A DNA stretch of 64,000 nt from the NCBI GenBank assembly GCA_035578175.1, contig JAQMRL010000042.1, positions 1,106,049 to 1,170,048 on the forward strand. Reading direction: 5' to 3'. Shown one piece after another: positions 21,221-30,700 of the stretch. The notes beneath the pieces are model-generated. The model was not told the origin of the DNA. It saw nothing but the letters and a program-made list of their open reading frames with translations, and did no database searches. A program made the position numbers and the translations under genes. Position 1 is the stretch's first letter; every line of letters starts with the position of its first letter. Source of the stretch: Catonia carolina. Taxonomy: Eukaryota > Arthropoda > Insecta > Hemiptera > Achilidae.

Positions 21221-21889
21221 TTTAGTTTTGCTTAATAATACGGAAAATAACTCTTTAACGTTAAACTAGAGTCTGTACAGAAAAATTATTTTGTATAACG
21301 TTGTAGATCTTTTAATTTCCTATAAAATTGATTAAGCTATATACACTTTTGTCGTTAAATGTATACTAAGGCCAAAATCTGCCCATAACAGACAGGTGGA
21401 GAGTCAAACTCTTTACTTTCAATCTGTTAGTTGCAGGGTTAAAATAAATAGTTCTGTTTCTTATCACATGGTCAGCCAATTAAATGACTGAATCATTTAA
21501 GAACAGAAGAGGTAGAGGTGTACTGTGACACTAATCACAGTTATCTCCTCTGAAAGTAATGAATTTTATTATACAGTTGGACCCTGTGGTGAATGAAGTG
21601 AAAGTGTCATTTGCAGAGTGGAAAATATGTGCTTTTCTGAGGGCCTGGCATGCTGATTAGCGTACTTTTCCATTCAGTGAGTTGTGGCAATGGTAAACCA
21701 CCTCACTCCTCGATTTACTTAGTAAAGCCTCTAGAGGTTCAAACCAGCTTTTCGGCTAATGACCGAATAAAAAAACAAACCCGAAATCGTAAAAAATCCA
21801 TTTTTCACAAATTTTCATAAAAGAAAAAGAAAATCACTAATTATCGCTAATCTAAGCGTTATAAAAAGAAACGTTTGAAATAAAAAATG
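21221..21889 (-). repeat. family D, copy 6, fragmented
   Basis: D sequence in reverse, interrupted by the B copy at 21380-21778. It continues after MITE H2 at about 23293-23500 (GGCGCCTACCCTATCATGTAG). Confidence 0.65.
21380..21778 (+). repeat. family B, copy 8
   Basis: Complete B unit whose 3' end reads TAATGACCGAATAAAAAAAC instead of the usual (AAC)n. Confidence 0.8.
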
Positions 21890-22111
21890 TACAGGCCAGC
21901 CTTTCTTAGTTTGCTCCTAATGTAAACAAATAATGACGTCACTAAGCATGCGCATTATATAAAAATGTGTACACGCTGATTAAAAAGTAACAACATAATA
22001 CTTTCAAAAGTATTCAAATACAAAATACATTTAAAAGTATTTTTATAAATGAAATTGTTAGGCTTAGGTCATATCAAGACTGATGTTTTAAGTACTTATA
22101 ATTTAAAAGAT

Positions 22112-22500
22112 CTGCCCCTAACAGACAGGTGGAGTGTCAAATTATTTACACTCAATCTGTTAGTTGCAGGGCTAAAATAAATAGTTCTGTTTCTTTTCAC
22201 ATATTCAGCCAATTAAATGACTGAATCATTTAGGAACAGAAGAGGTAGAGGTGTACTGTGACGCTAATCAGAGTTATCTCCTCTCTGAAAGTAATGAATT
22301 TCATTATACAGCCAGACCCTGTGGTGAATGAAGTGAATGTGTCATTTGCAGAGTGGAAAATATGTGCTTTTCAGAGGGCCCGGCATGCTGATAAGCGTAC
22401 TCTTCCACTCGGTGAGGAAGGCAATGGTAAACCACCTCACTCCTCGTTTTACTTAGTAAAACCTCTACAGGTTCAAACCAGCCTAAAGGGGCTGATGACC
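22112..22500 (+). repeat. family B, copy 9, interrupted near its 3' end
   Basis: B sequence runs to GGCTGATGACC. The usual end CTAAACAACAACAA appears only at about 23144-23157, after about 640 bases of foreign sequence. Confidence 0.8.
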
Positions 22501-22502
22501 TT

Positions 22503-23150
22503 GTTACCGCCACCCTTTCTAATTAATCATTTACTGTGTTGCCGGCTTTGAGTACTTCTTCCGGCCTTTGTCGGCGCGATGGGCCCTTTAGCGGCGAAGC
22601 GACAAAGCCTTTAGCGGTGCCCGATAATCCTTTCGGCTCCCTTCCGCTAAAGGGCTTTGTTGCCAAGGCCGAGCGACTCACCGCCCCCTACCACAGCGCT
22701 CTCAGTAGCTATAAAAGCGCAGTGCACTGAGCCGCTTTTCATTGCGCTCTACATCTCCGACGAGGATCGACCGACTACATCCACGAGAGAAAGAAGGAAG
22801 ATGCTTTGGGACTTGCAGCAGCCAGCAACGCAGCAGCCGTCGCCGCAACTCTCGCAGCCGTCGCCGCCGCAGCAGTCGCAGCCACACGCTGCCTACACTG
22901 GTCTCCTTCGAGACCAGCACAACGGTCCTTCTCAGGACCAATTTAACAAGGTTTTAACCGGCCCTTCTCAGGGCCATCAACCGGAGCCACGGCTCTCGTC
23001 GCAGCCACGCGCTGCCTACACCGGTCTCCTTCGAGACCGGCACAACGGTTCTTTTCAGGACCAATTTAATAAGGTTTACACCGGCCCTTTTCAGGGCCAC
23101 CAAAATGATAAGGTTAGCCACGTAATGTCACCATCCGGTGACAACCTAAA
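22503..23150 (+). other. minigene-like repeat with TATA/Inr and histone-type hairpins
   Basis: GC-rich compared with its surroundings. TATAAAAG (22710-22717) lies 31 bases before the A of TCATTG (22739-22744), a textbook arthropod TATA/initiator spacing. An ATG at 22801 opens a Gln/Pro/Ser-rich frame (MLWDLQQPATQQPSP...). Two direct repeats 123 bases apart each hold three perfect or near-perfect 16-base hairpins with six-base stems. The last, GGCCCTTTTCAGGGCC (23083-23098), followed by ACCA, matches the metazoan histone mRNA stem-loop form. The frame has no stop of its own: it runs through the B tail into MITE H at 23175, which weakens any coding claim. The promoter half recurs as the tandem array at 47473-48209. 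Confidence 0.6.
22710..22744 (+). promoter_or_regulatory. predicted core promoter (TATA box and initiator)
   Basis: TATAAAAG followed at the right distance by TCATTG. This is a prediction from motif and spacing only. Confidence 0.5.
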
Positions 23151-23286
23151 CAACAACAATTTAAAAAATAGTTAACTTAATAGGAATAAGACATCCATAA
23201 AGTGGCGGACCCTAGCGTGCACCTTGTAGTAGCCACCTGGCTTTGGTTTGTTTACAGTAGGAGCAAACTAAGGACGGCTGAACTGT

Positions 23287-23545
23287 AGATTTTTTAATTT
23301 TCTACAATTTTGATCATAATACACTTTTGTCCTAAAATGTATTATAATGCCGCAATCTTAATAAACATATTTTTTCCTTCAAGAGTACATCCATCCCAAA
23401 TTTTTTTTAGCGAAGATGGCGCCTACCCTATCATGTAGAGCACAAAAAGTAGTAAATGAGCCGAATTTAAAAAAAAATGTAAAATTTCTTTTAAGGGGAG
23501 CATTATAACTCGAAAATCGAGAAAATATATTTTTCTAATTTTAGC
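23287..23545 (-). repeat. family D fragment
   Basis: Reverse-oriented D pieces including GCGCCTACCCTATCATGTAG; continuation of copy 6. Confidence 0.55.
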
Positions 23546-24276
23546 AACCCACCGGGTTGGTCTAGAGATAAAGTCGTCACCAAAATCAGCTGTTTAACAG
23601 CTGATTTTCGGAGACGAAGGTTCCTGGTTCAAATCCTAGTAAAGGTAGTTACTTTTATACGGATTTGAATACTAGACAGTGATTGCCGGTGTACTTTGAT
23701 GGTTGGGGTTCAATTAACCATACTCTCTCAGGAATGGTCGGCCTGAGTCTGTAAATAGTACAGCTCATTTACACATCATACATATCATACTCATCTTATT
23801 GGGTGATGGGGTTGCTTATTGTTCTAAATTGAACAGAATGCAACGTACACACATGTTGTTCAGGTCAACAGCCGAAAGGCTGGTTTGAACCTCTAGAGGG
23901 TTTACTAAGTAAAACGAGGAGTGAGGTGGTTTACCATTGCCTTCCTCACTGAGTGGAAAAGTACGCTTATCAGCATGCCGGGCCCTCTGAAAAGCACATA
24001 TTTTCCACTCTGTAAATGACACCACAGGGTCTGGCTGTACAATGAAATTCATTACTTACAGAGAAGATAACTCTGATTAGTGTCTTTTACACCTCTACCT
24101 CTTCTGTTCTTAAATGATTCAGTCATTTAATTGGCTGACCATGTGATAAGAAACAGAACTATTTATTTTAGCCCTGCAACAAACAGATTGAGTGTAAATA
24201 AGTTGACACTCCACCTGTCTGTTATGGGCAACCTGTCTGTTACGTACACACATAAGGAATTAAAAAAAAAAAGAAT
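23546..24276 (+). repeat. SINE S1, copy d, split by B10
   Basis: Head with GGTTGGTCTAGAGA and B box GGTTCAAATCC. The tail (AAGGAATTAAAAAAA) is displaced to about 24254-24272 by the B insertion. Confidence 0.8.
23855..24241 (-). repeat. family B, copy 10, with target-site duplication
   Basis: ACGTACACACAT flanks it (23843-23854 and 24242-24253). It inserted into the tail of SINE S1 copy d. Confidence 0.85.
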
Positions 24277-24488
24277 TAGCGCCATTGCCTTCTGCATCTT
24301 TTTCTGTGTAATTACATATAAAAATTATAACTATGCGATACAAATTACGGAAGCTATCCAGATTTTTGTTATGACCAAAATTTCTTTTGAGTTAATATGT
24401 GAGAACAATTTAGAGTTGCGATATTCAAAGAACACAGAAAACTGAAAGGCAATGGAAAGTGTATCAAAAGAAGCAAAACAAGAGAAAT
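24277..24488. other. no feature recognised
   Basis: AT-rich spacer. Confidence 0.4.
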
Positions 24489-24926
24489 AATCTGGTGTGA
24501 AAGACTCACACAACTTTCTCTTGCCAATACAAATAATTAACAATAAACTAACCTAATTTTAATCATAAGTGAAAGACGCAAAATGAAAATCAACCTCAGT
24601 TAGGCTTAAAAATCAAATCAATGTTATCAATTACTAATCAATATAATCAATGTAATCAATTTTCGGCTGATGACCGAATAAACAAACAAGGCCGAAATCT
24701 TAAAAATCTATTTTTCACAGATTTTCATGAAAGAAAACAAAATCACTCATTAATTATCGCTAATATAAGCGTTATGAAAAGGAATGTTTGTAATAAAAAA
24801 TTTACAGTCCAGCCTTTGCTTTTCTTAATTTGCTTAATCAATGTTTTACGATACACTAGGCTCTGTAGAGGAAAACGTTGTAAATAACAGTTGTAGTACG
24901 TTTAATTTCCTATAAATTTGATTATA

Positions 24927-25954
24927 CAGTAAAATCTCTCTATTGCGGAACTCTATATAGCGGAAATCTCTCTTTAGCGGCATTAATTACCGACCCCGAC
25001 CCTTTCGTATACTACGATAATGTATTTAACTCTCGTTATAGCGGCACAAAAATCTCTCTATAGAGGCAAAACACTACCTTCAGGATATGGATTTAGACGC
25101 CTATGTAGGGGCAGACAATGACTTAGCCTCTTCAGCAGATGTTTGCGATGATGCAATAATCGAAAATGTCAGCCCAAAACAACGAGGAAGAAAGTGAAGA
25201 TGACGATGAAATGAAAACAGAAATGTTGTCCCTTCAAGTAAACAGGCACTAGACGCTATTCTTGTTGTTTCCACGTACTGTCATTGCCAATATGTAAATG
25301 AAAATTTACAAGTTTTAAACATTGAAAATGAGATTGAAGACATGTTTTATGAATTGAAAACGAAACAAAATTTACAACTTATTTTACGAAATGAAATGTA
25401 CTTCACAATCATTGTTCACAAACATTGTTTGAAGGCCTACTGTGTTTTCTTTTGTGTTAGTGTAGCCTAAGTTTTAGGAGATTTTAATTGTATGTATCCT
25501 ATGTTTATTACTGTTCAGTGAAAAACGAGTTTCAGTGCTAATTAATTTTAGGCTATTTATTACAGTATGTACTGTATGAATGCTTATTGAAAAAAGTTCA
25601 ATACGAAAAGTGAAATTCTATTGTTAAACATTAGTAACACAACATCTAATAAAACCAGTTTGTATCCAAATTTCTTGTTAAGTTAATAAACTACACTTAA
25701 AGTAATTAATTTAAATATCTCACTGTATTGAAGTAATCTACTGTATTAAACATTCGTCATAAAATTATCTATTCAGTAGTTTTTCAAACTTATTCCATGC
25801 ACCATTTACATACGTATATAAGTTATTTTGTACAGAAAAATTAGTACCAAACTTCCCTCCCATCGTTAATTACTCGCTCTCTCTATAACGGAACTCTCTT
25901 TATAGCGGCGGTACCTCATGGTCCCTTCAATTCCGCTATAGAGAGATTTTACTG
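24927..25954. mobile_element. pogo/Tigger-type element, internally degenerate
   Basis: CAGTAAAATCTCTCTATTGC at the left and GCTATAGAGAGATTTTACTG at the right, with TA on each side (24925-24926, 25955-25956). Inside, a short acidic frame (DDAIIENVSPKQ, then SEDDDE after a shift) resembles the tail of Tigger-type transposases. The catalytic domain is absent. Confidence 0.85.
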
Positions 25955-26364
25955 TATATCTTTTTGTCGTGAAATGCATACTCAGGCAGAAATCTTAAAA
26001 AAATAATTTTTTCAACGTTTTCGAGAGAAAAAAAACAGAATCGCTAATTACCGTTAAACTAAGCGTTATACAAGAAAATGTTGCTAATAAAAGTTGTAGG
26101 ATTTTACATTCTCTACAACTGTTATTATATAACGTTTTGCGCTAAAATGCATATTAAAGCCGCAATCTCAAAAAGAAAATGTTTTTACGTAAAAACAGAT
26201 TCACCAAGAATTTCAGCAAACATGACGCCTACCCTATCTTTTAGAGCATAAAAAATGTAGTGAACCAGGCGATTTAAAAAAAAAATCGTACGACCAGTTT
26301 TTGAGAAAATCGCAAAAAAGTGAAAATGTACACGAATAAAATACTACTTCCGGTTGACCGTATT

Positions 26365-26577
26365 TCAAAGGCCTTTAAAATGATGTACCACAAAATGGGT
26401 GTTTACATTTTAAAAATATTTGAGTTACAACCCCTAGGCCACCCCCTTAGAAGGGGTTGAAATTCAGTTGTACGTCGAAAGGTAAAGTATTTGACCAATT
26501 ACTTATCCTGGAAGTTACAGTATTATTTTTACAACAGTTTCCAACTTATTGAAGGATTTCTATACATATGCCTCACC
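26365..26577. repeat. unclassified insertion fragment
   Basis: Lies between D sequence and the inverted-repeat element. It contains CCACCCCCTTAGAAGGGG. No gene. Confidence 0.35.
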
Positions 26578-26579
26578 CT

Positions 26580-27349
26580 GTATACAGGGTGATTCACGAA
26601 GTAATGCAGAAACTTTTGGAGCTCATTATACATGAAGAAATAATGAAAAAAGTTTATATAAACATGGGTCCGGAAATGCTTCGTTACCGAGTTACGGCTA
26701 GCGAAAGATTTCCCCCGGATTTCAGCTCACCAGGTGAAATGAGGTCTTCCTGAAATTCTGGTAAGGTAGATTAAGAGGCGAATTCAATCTCTTCACATTT
26801 TTTCAAACACATTTCAAACACATTTTTTCATCTTTGGGCAAGAATAACTTTGTTATTTCAACAAGAAACAGTTAAAAGTTTTGAATAAAACATGTAGAAA
26901 ATTTTATTCTGAACAAACCGGTAAAAATGAAGAACACAGAAAGCGAATAGATGTTTTATAAAATGAATTTTTATTAATAACAGTACAAAGTAAAATTAAC
27001 CGGAAAAACAAAGATGAAAACATGTGTTTTCTTCACGCCATTTGTTTGCATTTGACACTGTTTTTCTCAAAAATTATTTAACTTACAGTTCTGGGACCTG
27101 TTTTAATCAATTTACCAGGTCAAAAACCACAAGAAAAGATTGAATTCGCCCCTTAATCTACCTTACCAGAATTTCAGGAAGAGCTCATTTCACCTGGTGA
27201 GCTGAAATCCGGGGGAAATCTTTCGCCAGCCGTAACTCGGTAACGAAACATTTCCGGACCCATGTTTATATAAAATTTTTTCATTATTTTTACATGTATA
27301 ATGGGCTCCCAAAGTTTCTGCATATCTTCGTGAATCACTCTGTATAATC
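26580..27349. mobile_element. non-autonomous element with about 200-bp terminal inverted repeats
   Basis: The left arm starts TACAGGGTGATTCACGAAG and the right arm ends with the near-complement CGTGAATCACTCTGTA. Mirror identity continues through GAAATTCTGGTAAGGTAGATTAAG. The interior encodes nothing. Confidence 0.8.
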
Positions 27350-27374
27350 ATATAGGCAAGAGAAAGTAAAAATT

Positions 27375-27659
27375 TAAGAGTCGGTAAAAGCAGCGCATCT
27401 TTATATGAAATAGACCCTGAATCACCTATCAAGTATACTGACCAGAAATCCAAATCGAAATCTGAAATGAAACCACATCCACTAACTACAAGTTCAACGA
27501 CCAAGCTAAAGAAACGCTAGCCAAAAAAAACATGGTCAAAAACGAGCAAAAAAAATGAAAAAAAAAACAGATAGATTAGATTTTAAAAATTATCGTTTTA
27601 ATGAAAAGAATTAAACCACATTAGAACATTATAAATCCATTTGCGGTTTCACCATTACG
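27375..27659. other. low-complexity sequence downstream of the mucin gene
   Basis: A plus-strand frame of about 48 codons (ASLYEIDPESPIKYTDQ...KLKKR, stop near 27519) looks mildly protein-like. It has no start, no splice context and no recognised family. Confidence 0.3.
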
Positions 27660-27736
27660 GCAACGCATTTTTTCATTTTCTTTATTGTAACGATATTTTA
27701 TTTCGGTCAAAATGTTTTCTTTCAACAATTCGTGCC
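27660..27736 (-). terminator. 3' UTR with two AATAAA polyadenylation signals
   Basis: On minus, AATAAA occurs at 27702-27697 and 27686-27681, about 35 and 51 bases after the TAA stop at 27739-27737. This supports a genuine gene end. A diverged copy of this region lies at about 46360-46432. Confidence 0.7.
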
Positions 27737-30700
27737 TTAAAAAAGATCTACATCTGTTGGAATGCTGTTGGTATAATCGGGTGGCAAGCTCTTGGTCTTG
27801 CGCCAGCAGGTAGTTAAACCAGTTGTTCCTCCAGTAGAATTTGTGGAGGACCCACCAGTAGTTTTAGTAGAAGATCCACCGGTGGACTTTGAGGTTGAAG
27901 GTGCGGTAGTCATGGTAGAGGACCCACTTGTGAAAGTTGAGGACCCCCCAGTGGACTTTGATGTATGTGTTCCAGTGGTCTTAGAGGTGGGCATTCCCGT
28001 AGTCATTGTTGAGGACCCACCTGTCGTGTAAGTAGAAGACCCACCGGTGGACTTTGAGGTGGGGATTGCGGTAGTCATTGTTGAGGACCCACTTGTTGTG
28101 TAAGAAGAGGACCCGCCAGTGGACATTGATGTATGTGTTCCAGTGGTCTTAGAGGTGGGCATTCCCGTAGTCATTGTAGAAGACCCAGCTGTCGTATAGG
28201 TAGAGGACCCACCGGTGGACTTTGAAGTGGGTTTTTTGGTAGTCATTGTAGAGGACCCACTTGTAGTGACAGTAGAGGACACGCCAGTGGACTTTGAGGT
28301 ATGTCCTCCAGTGGTCTTAGAGGTGGGCATTCCCGTAGTCATTGTTGAGGACCCACCTGTCGTGTAGGTAGAAGACCCACCGGTGGATTTTGAGGTAGCC
28401 GTTGCGGTAGTCATTGTTGAGGAACCACTTGTTGTGAAAGTTGAGGACCCGCCAGTGGACTTTGATGTATGTGTTCCAGTGGTCTTAGAGGTAGGCATTC
28501 CCGTAGTCATTGTAGAAGACCCAGCTGTCGTGTAGGTAGAGGACCCACCGGTGGACTTTGAGGTGGGTTTTGTGGTAGTCATTGTAGAGGACTTACTTGT
28601 AGTGACAGTAGAGGACCCGCCAGTGGACTTTGAGGTATGTCCTCCAGTGGTCTTAGAGGTGGGCATTCCCGTAGTCATTGTTGAAGATCCACCTGTCGTG
28701 TACGTAGAAGACCCACCAGTGGACTTTGTAGTGGCCGATGCGGTAGTCATTGTTGAGGACCTACTTGTTGTTAAAGTAGAGGACCCGCCAGTGGATTTTG
28801 AGGTATGTCCTCCAGTGGTCTTAGAGGTGGGCATTCCCGTAGTCATTGTTGAGGACCCACCTGTCGTGTAGGTAGAAGACCCACCGGTGGATTTTGAGGT
28901 AGCCGTTGCGGTAGTCATTGTAGAGGAACCACTTGTTGTGAAAGTTGAGGACCCGGCAGTGGACTTTGATGTATGTGTTCCAGTGGTCTTAGAGGTAGGC
29001 ATTCCCGTAGTCATTGTAGAAGACCCAGCTGTCGTGTAGGTAGAGGACCCACCGGTGGACTTTGAGGTGGGTTTTGTGGTAGTCATTGTAGAGGACCCAC
29101 TTGTAGTGACAGTAGAGGACCCGCCAGTGGACTTTGAGGTATGTCCTCCAGTGGTCTTAGAGGTGGGCATTCCCGTAGTCATTGTTGAAGACCCACCTGT
29201 CGTGTAGGTAGAAGACCCGCCGGTTGACTTTGAGGTGGGCGTTGCGGTAGTCTTTGTTGAGGACCTACTGGTTGTTAAAGTAGTGGACCCGCCAGTTGAC
29301 TTTGAGGTATGTCCTCTAGTGGTCTTGGAGGTGGGAATTCCCGTAGTCATTGTTGAGGACCCACCTGTTGTGTAGGTAGAAGACCCGCCGGTTGACTTTG
29401 AGGTGGGCGTTGCGGTAGTCTTTGTTGAGGACCCACTTGTTGTTAAAGTAGTGGACCCGCCAGTTGACTTTGAGGTATGTCCTCCAGTGGTCTTGGAGGT
29501 GGGAATTCCCGTAGTCATTGTTGAGGACCCACCTGTCGTGTAGGTAGAAGACCCACCGGTGGATTTTGAGGTAGCCGTTGCGGATGTCATTGTTGAGGAA
29601 CCACTTGTTGTGAAAGTTGAGGACCCGCCAGTGGACTTTGATGTATGTGTTCCAGTGGTCTTAGAGGTAGGCATTCCCGTAGTCATTGTAGAAGACCCAG
29701 CTGTCGTGTAGGTAGAGGACCCACCGGTGGACTTTGAGGTGGGTTTTGTGGTAGTCATTGTAGAGGACCCACTTGTAGTGACAGTAGAGGACCCGCCAGT
29801 GGACTTTGAGGTATGTCCTCCAGTGGTCTTAGAGGTGGGCATTCCCGTAGTCATTGTTGAAGACCCACCTGTCGTGTAGGTAGAAGACCCGCCGGTTGAC
29901 TTTGAGGTGGGCGTTGCGGTAGTCTTTGTTGAGGACCCACTTGTTGTTAAAGTAGTGGACCCGCCAGTTGACTTTGAGGTATGTCCTCCAGTGGTCTTGG
30001 AGGTGGGAATTCCCGTAGTCATTGTTGAGGACCCACCTGTTGTGTAGGTAGAAGACCCGCCGGTTGACTTTGAGGTGGGCGTTGCGGTAGTCTTTGTTGA
30101 GGACCCACTTGTTGTTAAAGTAGTGGACCCGCCAGTTGACTTTGAGGTATGTCCTCCAGTGGTCTTGGAGGTGGGAATTCCCGTAGTCATTGTTGAGGAC
30201 CCACCTGTTGTGTAGGTAGAAGACCCGCCGGTTGACTTTGAGGTGAGCGTTGCGGTAGTCTTTGTTGAGGACCCACTTGTTGTTAACGTAGTTGACCCGC
30301 CAGTTGACTTTGAGGTATGTCCTCCAGTGGTCTTAGAGGTGGGCATTCCCGTAGTCATTGTTGAGGATCCACCTGTTGTGTAGGTAGAAGACCCACCGGT
30401 TGACTTTGAGGTGGGGATTGCGGTAGTCTTTGTTGAGGACCCACTTGTTGTTAAAGTAGTGGACCCGCCAGTTGACTTTGAGGTATGGCCTCCAGTGGTC
30501 TTGGAGGTGGGCGTTCCCGTAGTCATTGTTGAGGACCCACCTGTCGTGTAGGTAGAAGACCCACTGGTGGACTTTGAGGTGGGTTTTGTGGTAGTCATTG
30601 TAGATGACCTAATTGTTGTGACAGTGGAGGACCCGCCAGTGGACTTTGAGGTATGTCCTCCCGTGGTCTTGGAGGTGGGCATTTCCGTAGTCATTGTTGA

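Larger units (their letters stand above)
21892..23284. mobile_element. MITE family H, copy 2, split by B9 and the minigene repeat
   Basis: TA lies at 21890-21891 and 23285-23286. The ends CAGGCCAGCC and GGCTGAACTG are inverted. AATTTAAAA occurs on both sides of the B9/minigene insertion (near 22100 and near 23158), a target duplication. Confidence 0.75.
24489..27374 (-). repeat. family D, copy 7, heavily interrupted
   Basis: D pieces in order: 24489-24610, about 24675-24920, 25957-26364, and the terminal CATATAGGCAAGAGAAAGTAA at about 27350-27374. Interruptions are a B/H junction fragment, the pogo element and the 26365-27349 insertions. Confidence 0.65.

Noticed and set aside
22258..22551. 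Recurrent protein frame MNFIIQPDPVVNEV...DDLNNN seen in family B copies
   Set aside because: Appears wherever B is inserted, varies in frame and length between copies, and has no domain. It is a non-coding repeat that happens to be open.
24131..24445. Plus-strand open frame across 24131-24445
   Set aside because: Joins the family B end, the SINE tail and AT-rich spacer; no domain and no start context.
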